DNA of 34,431 nt from Bacteroidales bacterium. GTDB lineage: Bacteria; Bacteroidota; Bacteroidia; Bacteroidales; UBA12077. Shown here piece by piece: positions 16,031-23,255 of the stretch (position 1 is its first letter; each line of letters starts with the position of its first letter). Below the pieces are notes generated by a model that saw only the letters and a list, made by a program, of their open reading frames with translations, made no database searches and was not told where the DNA came from. Position numbers and translations under genes: made by a program. Location: the NCBI GenBank assembly GCA_021108325.1, contig JAIORB010000059.1:1-34431 (forward strand). Reading direction: 5' to 3'.

Positions 16031-17875
16031 TTACGTTAAGAGTAATGTAAAAAAGAATGTACTTCCTGAGTCTTCTTCACTTTCAACCCGGATTGTACCA
16101 CCGTTTTTTTCTACCAACTCTTTACAAAGAATTAATCCAAGACCAGTGCCTTTTTCCTTTTCGGTTCCGTAAGTTGAAAAAGAAGTTTCTATTTTAAAAA
16201 GTTTATCAATGTTTTCCTCTGAAATACCAACACCCTTATCTTTAATTGATATTTCTATTGTATTGCTATTTTTTAATATTTTAGAATTAATTTCAATTTG
16301 ACTGTTTTTATGCGAGAATTTAATAGAGTTTGAAAGTAAGTTACGCATTACGGTTTTTATAGAATCTGCATTAATATCAACATTTATATCATTAATTTGT
16401 GTTTTTATTTCGATATTTTTTTCTCTTGCTTTTTCCTCAACTATTTCAATAGAATTTTTTGCTAGTGTCCTTAGGTTTATGCTTTTAATTGAGAATTCAA
16501 GTGTGTTCATTTGAATTTGTGCCCATAATAACAAATCTTCAAGTAAACTATTTGTTTTAGACGATAGTCGTGTTAAAATATTTAGATAATCGAGTTTTTC
16601 ATTATTTGAAATATCGTTAAAGTTTTCTTTTAATAAACTAAGCAATTGCATGAAACTACCAATTGGACCTTTTAAGTCATGAGCAATTACTGAGAAGAAC
16701 ATATTTTTTGTGGCATTAGCCTGCGATAATTCCTTTTCTGATTTAATTAAAGCATCTTCAGTTTTCTTTCTTTCAGTAATGTCTTCTTTTATTGCTAAGT
16801 ATTTAATAATATTTCCTTTTTTATCAATAATTGGTGATATGGATGCCAGTTCCCAGTAATTAGTACCATCTTTACGTTTGTTCAAAAACTCTCCTCTCCA
16901 AATTTTACCTGATGATATTGTTTCCCACAATTCTTTATAATCTCCGGAAACAGTATGCTCTGTTTTTAAGATTCTAGGATTTTTGCCTATTGCTTCGTCG
17001 TAAGTATAACCTGTAACATCTGTAAATTTTTGATTTACATATTCTATATTTCCATCCAAATTGGTTATAACAACTGATGCAGGACTTTGGGTAATAGCTG
17101 TTGATAAAGAAAGAATTTCTTTTTCAATATTTTTTCGTTTGGTTACATCCCTTAGTGCTACAACTCTATATTCTTTATTATCAATTAATACATTTTTTAC
17201 CTCAATCTCAGCTATAAAAGTAGATTTATTTTTTCGAATTATTGTAAGTTCATAGATGCCTGAATATTGTCTCTCCAAGTTTTCTTTGGCTAATTTTTGT
17301 GAATCTGGGTGAATAAATTTAAAAACGTTTGTGCCTATCAAATAATCAGCATCATAACCTGTCATTTTTTGAATGGCTGGATTAGTATCTATAATTATTC
17401 CATTATCATGTATAATTATTCCCTCAATCGTAAGATTGGCAAGGATTTTATATCTTGCCTGACTTTCTTTAAGTGCTTCTTCCGCTTTCTTCTTTTCAGA
17501 AATATCTTCTAAAATGCCATCGAAGTAGATTATATTTCCACTGGCATCTTTAACTGTTGTCATAGTATCTCTGGCAATTATTGTATTACCACTTTTGGTT
17601 TTTAGGCTTATTTCCTGACATGAAGTATTTGAAGTTTTTGTTAGTAGTTTGAGTTGAGATTCTCGTTCTTTACTGATTACATATAAGTCTTTAACAGAAA
17701 TGTTTATAATTTCTTCTATGCTGTATTCAAGCATATTGGCAAGAGCAGTATTAGCATATATAATTTTACCATCAAGGGTTGTTCTGTAAATTCCTACCGG
17801 CAAATGATCTGTCAGGTGGCTAACAGTATCTTTCTCACGATTTATATAATCACTATATTTTGGATGATCTGACAT
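16031..17875 (-). CDS. Cytosolic PAS-domain sensor histidine kinase
   Basis: This 614-residue protein has no transmembrane segment. Three PAS domains with PAC motifs lie at about 20-130 (ends ILEDISEKKKAEEAL), 138-250 (ends ALRDVTKRK) and 256-375 (ends AIKEDITERKKTEDAL). The HisKA region has the phosphorylated H399 in FFSVIAHDLKGPIG. The HATPase domain has its N-box in MRNLLSNSIKFSHK and G-boxes in DKGVGISEENI and GTGLGLILCKEL. All catalytic motifs are intact. It stands alone, with no response regulator next to it. PAS domains may sense redox, small ligands or light; none carries a diagnostic cofactor residue that I can see. Confidence 0.93.
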   Translation of the reverse strand: MSDHPKYSDYINREKDTVSHLTDHLPVGIYRTTLDGKIIYANTALANMLEYSIEEIINISVKDLYVISKERESQLKLLTKTSNTSCQEISLKTKSGNTIIARDTMTTVKDASGNIIYFDGILEDISEKKKAEEALKESQARYKILANLTIEGIIIHDNGIIIDTNPAIQKMTGYDADYLIGTNVFKFIHPDSQKLAKENLERQYSGIYELTIIRKNKSTFIAEIEVKNVLIDNKEYRVVALRDVTKRKNIEKEILSLSTAITQSPASVVITNLDGNIEYVNQKFTDVTGYTYDEAIGKNPRILKTEHTVSGDYKELWETISSGKIWRGEFLNKRKDGTNYWELASISPIIDKKGNIIKYLAIKEDITERKKTEDALIKSEKELSQANATKNMFFSVIAHDLKGPIGSFMQLLSLLKENFNDISNNEKLDYLNILTRLSSKTNSLLEDLLLWAQIQMNTLEFSIKSINLRTLAKNSIEIVEEKAREKNIEIKTQINDINVDINADSIKTVMRNLLSNSIKFSHKNSQIEINSKILKNSNTIEISIKDKGVGISEENIDKLFKIETSFSTYGTEKEKGTGLGLILCKELVEKNGGTIRVESEEDSGSTFFFTLLLT

Positions 17876-18004
17876 ATTTTAAATATTATCAGTTTATTGT
17901 GATTGTACGAATATTTAAAATAACGGTTTCAGTGTATGTGTAAGAAAACCGGCTGTTAATCAAAAAAACACACGCTGTAATGGATAATATCAGGTGTTTT
18001 GGTT

Positions 18005-19330
18005 CTAATTTGGGAATTGCAAGATAAAAGTAGATCCATTATTTGCCTCAGAAATAACTTCGATATTTATTTTATGATAATCGCATATTTTTTTAGATAA
18101 GGCCAGACCAAGCCCATAACTATCTTTGGTTTCACTGGAATTTTTAAATCTTGAAAATATGTGAGGAATATTATCTTTTTGTATTCCGATACCGGTATCA
18201 GTAATTTTTACCAGAAACTGATGATTTTCAATCAAGGTTTCAATACTAATATATCCTTTATCAGTATATCTTATTGCATTATTTATGAAATTATAGAATA
18301 ATGTAAACAGTAAATTATCATTCCCTGTAAAAACAAAATTTTTTGCTTTAAATTTTATTTTTAAGCCTAAACCTTTAGCGGTAACTTTATCTTCAATTTC
18401 TTCAATAACATTCTTAAGTGTTGTCGTTATCTTAACTTTTTCAGTTAATATATATTCTTCGTTTTCAATTCTCGACATCATAAGCAGGGTTCTAACAAGA
18501 TTGGTTAACCTTCGAAGAGTTTTTTTTGATTCAAAGATTTTTATCATATCCTTTTCTGGCAATGAACTTTCATGTAAAATATTATCGAGTTTACTTTGAA
18601 TAATACTTACAGGAGTAAGTAATTCATGCGAGACATTACTTATATAATCACGCTCATCGTTGAATGCTGCTTCAATTTTTCGCATTAATGAGTGTATTGT
18701 TTCATCAAGATATGCGAAATCGGAAGTTGAAGTTTTGACAGATCTATAATCAAATGATGCCGGATGATTCGTTGATTTTAATTTTTTAACAATCTTTTCA
18801 AGAGGTCTAAGTAAATATTGAATAAAGGAAAGATCAAGTATTAAAGTAAGTGATATTACAATAATCAGGAAAATAAATGTAAAGCGTTTCAGATTTTGCT
18901 CAAAACGATATATGGTCGATATACTTTTACCAATTTCAATTAAATAATTATTTCCATTTTCTTCAATCGAATAACTTAAAACCCGGTAATCAACGAGTTC
19001 ATCTTCTATAATACGTTGAGAGTATTGGATAATATTTATAGTTGTATCATTTTTAATTTGCTCTATGGAAATATATTCTTCTTTTAAAATATTGTAACTG
19101 CCAAATGTCTGGAATTCGGCATCCATATCAATATAGGCCTCAATACCTAAACTATCGACTAATTCAATAACCTGATCGAGTTTTTGTATTAGAACCTGAT
19201 CGGTATCGCGTATAGATATTTCACTAACAAGCCAGGGTACAATAATTACAAGTAGTATTATGATCAGTGCTTTTGATAAAGCATTAAATAATGCAAGCTG
19301 ACTTTTTAATTTAAGGTTTGGTATTTTCAT
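18005..19330 (-). CDS. Sensor histidine kinase of the outer-membrane-protein operon
   Basis: This 441-residue inner-membrane kinase has helices at about 14-38 and 150-172 enclosing a periplasmic sensor domain of about 110 residues with no known motif. A HAMP-like linker follows (LLRPLEKIVKKLKS). HisKA has H235 in ISNVSHELLTPVSII. The HATPase domain has FINNAIRYTDKG (N-box), DTGIGIQKDNIPHIFSRF and YGLGLALSKKI. The ATG overlaps the stop of the response-regulator gene by one base (TAATG), so the two are co-translated. It is the last of three end-to-end overlapping genes: outer-membrane protein, regulator, kinase. The ligand is unknown; the associated barrel protein may take part in sensing. Confidence 0.94.
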   Translation of the reverse strand: MKIPNLKLKSQLALFNALSKALIIILLVIIVPWLVSEISIRDTDQVLIQKLDQVIELVDSLGIEAYIDMDAEFQTFGSYNILKEEYISIEQIKNDTTINIIQYSQRIIEDELVDYRVLSYSIEENGNNYLIEIGKSISTIYRFEQNLKRFTFIFLIIVISLTLILDLSFIQYLLRPLEKIVKKLKSTNHPASFDYRSVKTSTSDFAYLDETIHSLMRKIEAAFNDERDYISNVSHELLTPVSIIQSKLDNILHESSLPEKDMIKIFESKKTLRRLTNLVRTLLMMSRIENEEYILTEKVKITTTLKNVIEEIEDKVTAKGLGLKIKFKAKNFVFTGNDNLLFTLFYNFINNAIRYTDKGYISIETLIENHQFLVKITDTGIGIQKDNIPHIFSRFKNSSETKDSYGLGLALSKKICDYHKINIEVISEANNGSTFILQFPN

Positions 19331-20004
19331 TATATCTCAAATTTATAACCTATTCCTCGAACTGTTTTTATCCAGTTAGTATTATCGAATTCTGATAACT
19401 TCTTACGAATATTTTTGATATGAACATCAATATAATTCGAATCATAATCGTCTTCAAAAAATTCGCCCCAAATATGTTCGGTAAGTTGCAAACGATCTAA
19501 AACCCTGTTTTTATTTAAAACAAGATAACTTAGTAACTTATATTCTTTTTTTGTTAAATCAACTCCTTGATCTTTATACTGTAAATGTCTTTTGCTTGTA
19601 TCTAAAGAAAAATTTCCAAACTCAATTACCGACATTTGATACCCAAATTTACGTCGTGTTATGGCCTGAATTCGTGAAAGTAGTTCTAACAAAGAAAATG
19701 GTTTGGGTAAATAATCATCAGCTCCTAAATCGAAACCTTTTATTTTATCTTCTAATTCGCCCCGGGCAGTAATAACAATAAAATAAGCTTCGGAATTATA
19801 TTCTTTAGCTTCTTTAATAAGGTCTAAACCATTATAATCAGGTAATCCTATATCAAGTAAAATAAAATCATAAGGATTTATAGCTATTAATTCAGAAGCT
19901 TCAGTGCCGGTATAAGCTAAATCGCAATTATATTCTTCTTTTACCAGAAATTCCTTGATTTCAGATGCTAAACTTTTTTCGTCTTCTACGATTAAAATCC
20001 TCAT
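19330..20004 (-). CDS. OmpR-family response regulator
   Basis: This 224-residue protein has a receiver domain (about 1-120) with acidic residues in VEDE, phosphoacceptor D51 in ILLDIGLPD and K101 in DYLPKPF. A winged-helix Trans_reg_C domain (about 130-224) contains LTKKEYKLLSYLVLNKNRVL, IDVHIKNIRKKL and IKTVRGIGYKF. It overlaps both neighbours by one base. OmpR-family proteins bind 11-bp-spaced direct repeats; two such repeats (TTCAT, 11 bp apart) occur in the promoters of the nearby genes starting at 21483 and 24164. This regulator is the prime candidate to bind them, by inference from position and spacing. Confidence 0.96.
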   Translation of the reverse strand: MRILIVEDEKSLASEIKEFLVKEEYNCDLAYTGTEASELIAINPYDFILLDIGLPDYNGLDLIKEAKEYNSEAYFIVITARGELEDKIKGFDLGADDYLPKPFSLLELLSRIQAITRRKFGYQMSVIEFGNFSLDTSKRHLQYKDQGVDLTKKEYKLLSYLVLNKNRVLDRLQLTEHIWGEFFEDDYDSNYIDVHIKNIRKKLSEFDNTNWIKTVRGIGYKFEI

Positions 20005-20879
20005 TATTTATTTGAAAAATTTAAAAAGTATGTTAATGAAATCATAAAGCTAGATTTATTTTCCCAACCTAAAGATTTATACTTATCTCCGGGTATTCTA
20101 TACAACCACGAAAAGGATAAATAGGTATTATTTATTCCGTAACTAACAGGGATAAATATATCAAATCCTTCGTACGAAAATGAATTAGAGGAAAATCCAT
20201 TTATACGTAGATTGTTTTCTATAATAGATATCTCTGAAAGAGTCATGTTTTCATAAATCCAGTAATCGGTTCCAAAAGCTAAAGATATAGAAGGATTAAT
20301 TAAAATCATATCATTTTTAAACAGAATTTTATCTATATGTATAAACCTTGAAAAATTGATATCTAAAAAGAGATTATTTTTATTAGCTAGTAAATACGAT
20401 AAATCTGTTGACAAATAAAATCCATCTAAATCGATACCTGTTAAGAAGTTTATAGAGTGATCGTAATTTATTGCTTCGAGCAAAGTATCTCCCGAAAATT
20501 CATGTTTCCTATAATAAAGATCAATATCGAAACCATTATCGAAATATTTTTGAAACCCTGCTTCTATATCGTATTCAAATGTTTGAGTATTTGCGTTAAA
20601 ATAATTGGCGTATGAACCACCAAGATACAATCCTGTTTTATTTATATAAGATAAATTAGTAAAAAGTGTAGGAATCTTCTCAGTTACATAGCTTAAATCG
20701 CTTAGATACTCAAGATTATTGTTTGTATAACTTGCATTAATCATTAAAAAACTAAAATCATCGATATCCTTATAATTTTTATTGGTTATTGTATCATTTT
20801 CGCTTTGGCTATTTGCATAAAAAGGGATTAGTATAAGTAAAAAAACAAATTTTAAATGGTTTAGTTTTAGAGATCTCAT
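20004..20879 (-). CDS. Putative outer-membrane beta-barrel protein, first gene of the kinase operon
   Basis: The protein has 291 residues. Its signal peptide ends in FYANSQ, and the rest shows alternating polar/hydrophobic strands rich in Tyr, Phe, Ser and Asn. It ends in SFMISLTYFLNFSNK, close to an outer-membrane barrel C-terminus. It is clearly paralogous to the protein encoded at 21625-22569: both share F-x-SYTNN, F-x-[NQ]KY, a stretch ending FGTDYW or YGTDYW, and SYGINN or TYGINN. I recognise no named family. The gene overlaps the response-regulator gene by one base, so barrel and two-component system are made together. No good promoter is visible directly upstream; read-through from the gene at 20995-21483 past the hairpin is possible. 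Confidence 0.8.
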   Translation of the reverse strand: MRSLKLNHLKFVFLLILIPFYANSQSENDTITNKNYKDIDDFSFLMINASYTNNNLEYLSDLSYVTEKIPTLFTNLSYINKTGLYLGGSYANYFNANTQTFEYDIEAGFQKYFDNGFDIDLYYRKHEFSGDTLLEAINYDHSINFLTGIDLDGFYLSTDLSYLLANKNNLFLDINFSRFIHIDKILFKNDMILINPSISLAFGTDYWIYENMTLSEISIIENNLRINGFSSNSFSYEGFDIFIPVSYGINNTYLSFSWLYRIPGDKYKSLGWENKSSFMISLTYFLNFSNK

Positions 20880-20958
20880 AGAGTTTCAGGTGAAATGATA
20901 TTAATATAAAAAATCAGCCATATTTTTATATGATTGATTTATTGATTAAAAACGTTAA

Positions 20959-20985
20959 AATCCCCGGAAATGTTTCCCGGGGATT
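20959..20985 (-). terminator. GC-rich terminator/attenuator after the Gln/Glu-rich protein gene
   Basis: On the minus strand AATCCCCGG pairs with CCGGGGATT, with one bulged base and an AAA/TTT extension, around a very short loop. On the minus strand it is followed by TTTTAACGTTTTTAA. It lies 10 bases after the stop of the gene at 20995-21483 and upstream of the outer-membrane protein/regulator/kinase operon. It may either end the first transcript or attenuate read-through into the operon. Confidence 0.75.
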
Positions 20986-20994
20986 AATAATTAA

Positions 20995-21483
20995 CTATTT
21001 TCCACCACCTTTTTTCCCTTTAGTAGCTTCACTATTTCTTTTTGACATTTGTGTTGCATTTTTCTTTTGCATTTGCGATTGCTGCTTTTGTGATTTTTTA
21101 ATTTGTTTTTGTTGTGCATCAGTAGCAGCATTTGTTTGTTGTTTAGTTTGAGTTTGTGTTTCAGTACTAACCTGTTCTCCAGAACCTTCTTCAGCACGAA
21201 CTTGTTCTCTTGTTTGAGTTCTAACTTGTTCTCCAGAACCTTCTTCAGTACGAACTTGTTCTCTTGTTTGAGTTCTAACTTGTTCTCCGGAACCTTCTTC
21301 AGTACGAACTTGCTCTCTTGTTTGTTCTTGTACCTGAGCTTCAGTTTTCACTTGTTCTCCAGATTGTTCTTTTACTTGTGTTTTTGTTTGCAATTGTTTT
21401 TGCTCTTTAATTTCCTCTTGAGCAAATCCTGCCATTGAAACTGAAAGAATTGCAACAATTGTTAATGCTTTTTTAAAATTCAT
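20995..21483 (-). CDS. Secreted Gln/Glu/Thr-rich repeat protein
   Basis: This 162-residue protein has a clear signal peptide (ends SMAGFAQ). The mature part is low in complexity: Gln, Glu, Lys, Arg and Thr dominate and there are almost no hydrophobic residues, so it is probably disordered or an extended coil. Residues about 50-104 hold an 18-residue repeat (REQVRTEEGSGEQVRTQT) encoded by a 54-bp tandem DNA repeat. The last 40 residues are basic and end in GKKGGGK. Translation is set by a perfect AGGAGG at 21489-21494, five bases before ATG 21483, which is unusual in Bacteroidota. The promoter at 21562-21614 has a direct-repeat box shared with the lipoprotein gene starting at 24164. Function unknown; an abundant envelope or stress protein is possible. 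Confidence 0.85.
   Translation of the reverse strand: MNFKKALTIVAILSVSMAGFAQEEIKEQKQLQTKTQVKEQSGEQVKTEAQVQEQTREQVRTEEGSGEQVRTQTREQVRTEEGSGEQVRTQTREQVRAEEGSGEQVSTETQTQTKQQTNAATDAQQKQIKKSQKQQSQMQKKNATQMSKRNSEATKGKKGGGK
21173..21334 (-). repeat. 54-bp tandem repeat inside the secreted protein gene
   Basis: Three adjacent units begin at 21173, 21227 and 21281, each 54 bp. The first two differ by a few bases and the third decays towards its end. The unit is a multiple of three, so copy-number change keeps the reading frame and lengthens the protein by 18 residues per unit. Confidence 0.9.
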
Positions 21484-21561
21484 AGTAACCTCCTGTAATT
21501 TTAATTTGACAATTTATTAATTTTTATTTAATCTTATTACTTGTAATTAATATTTTTAATT

Positions 21562-21614
21562 ATTTTCTGAAAACAAATTTAAGAACTAATTATGAAGCGA
21601 AAATGAAGAAATAA
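21562..21614 (-). promoter_or_regulatory. Promoter with OmpR-type direct-repeat box, copy A
   Basis: Read on the minus strand, a TTCAT direct repeat (21607-21603 and 21596-21592, 11 bp apart) is followed after 10 bases by the -7 element TAAATTTG (21581-21574). The block 21592-21614 and the block 21562-21578 are identical to copy B at 24252-24304, while the 13 bases between them differ in sequence but not in length apart from the TA of the -7 box. The repeat takes the place of the -33 element, as in activated promoters. Confidence 0.8.
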
Positions 21615-21624
21615 ATTTTTCATT

Positions 21625-22569
21625 TTAAAAAATAAATGATAATGAGATAAAATAACCCGATTGATTTATCATACCAAATGCCTTCAATTTATCTGAAGGA
21701 ATATAATACATCCATGAAAACATTAATGACACATTATTAATTCCATAAGTAACAGGAATAAATAAATCAACTCCCTGATATGAATAAGTGTTAGTTGATA
21801 ATCCATTATTACTTAAATATTGTTCAGTTAAATCTTCAGATGAGAGATTATCTACAGGGTATCCCCTAAATCTAAGTAGGGGAATCAAATAATTTTCTAT
21901 ATATGGCTTGAAAATATCGTATAACCAATAATCGGTACCATAGGTAATTGATGCTGTTGGCTGAATATATAAATAATCGTTCTTAAAAAATATTTTATCT
22001 AATTCATTTGTTAATGATAACCCAAAATTTGTAAAATAGTTCTCGTTATCAAGGTAAAAATTACCATCGGCATACAAATAAAAGAATTCGTATGTTAAAC
22101 CGGTCGATGCATTTAAAGCATGGTTATATTTTATCCCTTCAAAAGTAGATTCACCGTAAAATTTATGATAGGTATAGTTTATGTCAAAATCAAAAAGATC
22201 ATTAAATAGATATTTTTGAAATCCCAACTGAAAATCAAAATCGTAACTTAAACTATCGGCACTTAAATAATCCGAAAACATTAATCCTGTCCAAATACCT
22301 GATTTATGAAAATAACTTATATCGGTAAATAAAACAGGAATAGGATCATTGATTTGATCTCTAGATTCTACTTTATTATTGGTATAACTAATATCAAACA
22401 TAAAAAAACTAAACTCTTTATCAACACATTCTGTTGTGTCGGATATTTGAAGAGTATCAGTTTTCGTGTTTTGTCCAATTATACAATCGGGTTCAATAAT
22501 AACGACTAATAAAAAGTTAATAAAAATCCATTTATAAAAAATAAGATTTCTCCTGGTTTTCTTAATCAT
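21625..22569 (-). CDS. Putative outer-membrane beta-barrel protein, paralogue
   Basis: The protein has 314 residues, with an N-terminal basic and hydrophobic signal region (ends in CIIGQ). It is beta-rich and aromatic, ending in SGYFISLSFIF with the terminal Phe of an outer-membrane barrel. It aligns along its length with the protein at 20004-20879 but has an insertion of about 20 residues (around LLRFRGYPVDNLSSEDLTEQ). A Cys (CVDKE) lies after the signal, but no lipobox is convincing. It starts 10 bases after the small basic protein gene, so the two form an operon. No family name can be given; the shared TDYW and YGIN motifs define the pair. Confidence 0.8.
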   Translation of the reverse strand: MIKKTRRNLIFYKWIFINFLLVVIIEPDCIIGQNTKTDTLQISDTTECVDKEFSFFMFDISYTNNKVESRDQINDPIPVLFTDISYFHKSGIWTGLMFSDYLSADSLSYDFDFQLGFQKYLFNDLFDFDINYTYHKFYGESTFEGIKYNHALNASTGLTYEFFYLYADGNFYLDNENYFTNFGLSLTNELDKIFFKNDYLYIQPTASITYGTDYWLYDIFKPYIENYLIPLLRFRGYPVDNLSSEDLTEQYLSNNGLSTNTYSYQGVDLFIPVTYGINNVSLMFSWMYYIPSDKLKAFGMINQSGYFISLSFIF

Positions 22570-22579
22570 ATATAGTTGG

Positions 22580-22828
22580 TCAACCGTTTCGCCTTCTCTT
22601 TATAGCTTTGACTTTGCGAACAACTTGTTTTTTTCTCCTGTGTATTTGTGCTTTTTTCAACTGTGCTTTTTTTATTTGAGCTTGTTTGCTTGTTGTTTTA
22701 GGAACAGTTTTAATGGTTTCTCTTTTTGGAGGGTCAGTAACTTTTTTTACAGTTTTTTTAGTTTCCGCCTGACCAAATGAAACCAACACCAGAAAAACAA
22801 AAACAATTAATAACGCAATTCTTTTCAT
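22580..22828 (-). CDS. Small secreted Lys/Arg-rich protein
   Basis: The protein has 82 residues. A signal peptide (LIVFVFLVLVSFGQA) is followed by about 60 residues that are strongly basic, with Lys-Lys and Arg-Arg runs (AQIKKAQLKKAQIHRRKK) and three Pro; almost no acidic residue is present after residue 45. It may bind acidic polymers or partner with the Glu/Gln-rich protein at 20995-21483; this is speculation from charge. GGAGGT at 22837-22832 stands three bases before ATG 22828, a strong ribosome-binding site of the same kind as the one at 21489. The barrel paralogue follows 10 bases downstream in the same operon. Confidence 0.8.
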   Translation of the reverse strand: MKRIALLIVFVFLVLVSFGQAETKKTVKKVTDPPKRETIKTVPKTTSKQAQIKKAQLKKAQIHRRKKQVVRKVKAIKRRRNG

Positions 22829-22903
22829 AATACCTCCGTCATGTTTTCGTCGTGTAAGTTAAAAAAATATTCATAATATTTAAAGTGCTAATTTATAAAT
22901 ATG

Positions 22904-23152
22904 CTATACAGAAAGTTTAATTACTTTCGAAAATGTTTTAATACCATTGTCTTTGTAACTGGTATTAAGTTTCATAGAGAATGCAGAAGCTTCATAAAAA
23001 TCATAGAATTGATGTATGATTTTATTATCATCACGAACAACTGCAAATGGTTTATTAGAATCAATTTCCATGTTCGACTCAGATAAATTATAATCTTTTT
23101 TGGCATGAATAATGCCTTTATTTCTTATGATATTTAACATTGATTTTAACAT
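22904..23152 (-). CDS. Hypothetical small protein
   Basis: This 82-residue open frame has no signal peptide. Its text looks coding: NKPFAVVRDDNKIIHQFYDF and YEASAFSMKLNT are balanced, and there is no low-complexity bias. A second in-frame ATG (residue 5) gives an equally possible start. It lies between the terminator hairpin at 23171-23234 and the small basic protein gene, on the same strand as both. I recognise no family, and it could be a chance frame. Confidence 0.5.
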   Translation of the reverse strand: MLKSMLNIIRNKGIIHAKKDYNLSESNMEIDSNKPFAVVRDDNKIIHQFYDFYEASAFSMKLNTSYKDNGIKTFSKVIKLSV

Positions 23153-23170
23153 GGCTTTATTTTTAAAAAG

Positions 23171-23234
23171 TGTCCCAAAAGTTTCAAAAGGTTACTAACT
23201 CTGCTTTTGTTTTTATGGATTAACTTTTGGGACA
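23171..23234 (-). terminator. Long inverted repeat, terminator of the lipoprotein gene
   Basis: TGTCCCAAAAGTT (23171-23183) and AACTTTTGGGACA (23222-23234) are perfect 13-bp inverted repeats. Between them CAAAAG and CTTTTG can pair again, so the RNA forms a long interrupted hairpin. On the minus strand it ends in CTTTTTAAAAATAA. It lies 21 bases after the stop of the lipoprotein gene at 23256 and suits a terminator. Its size and the TTTTGGGACA ends also resemble a miniature element or IS end, which cannot be settled here. Confidence 0.65.
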
Positions 23235-23255
23235 ACTTGTAATTAAACTAACCAA

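Noticed and set aside
17876-18004. Terminator of the kinase operon
   Set aside because: Only a weak CGGTTT/AAACCG pairing and scattered T-runs are present; not good enough to call.
21173-21334. CRISPR array
   Set aside because: The 54-bp units are directly adjacent without spacers and lie in a coding frame.
21103-21438. Plus-strand open frame rich in Cys, Phe, Leu and Ser opposite the Gln/Glu-rich secreted gene
   Set aside because: It is the antisense reading of the 54-bp repeats. The minus frame has a signal peptide, a perfect Shine-Dalgarno, a promoter and a terminator.
23171-23234. Insertion sequence or MITE
   Set aside because: There is no transposase, no visible target-site duplication, and the structure suits a terminator; kept only as a possibility in the findings.
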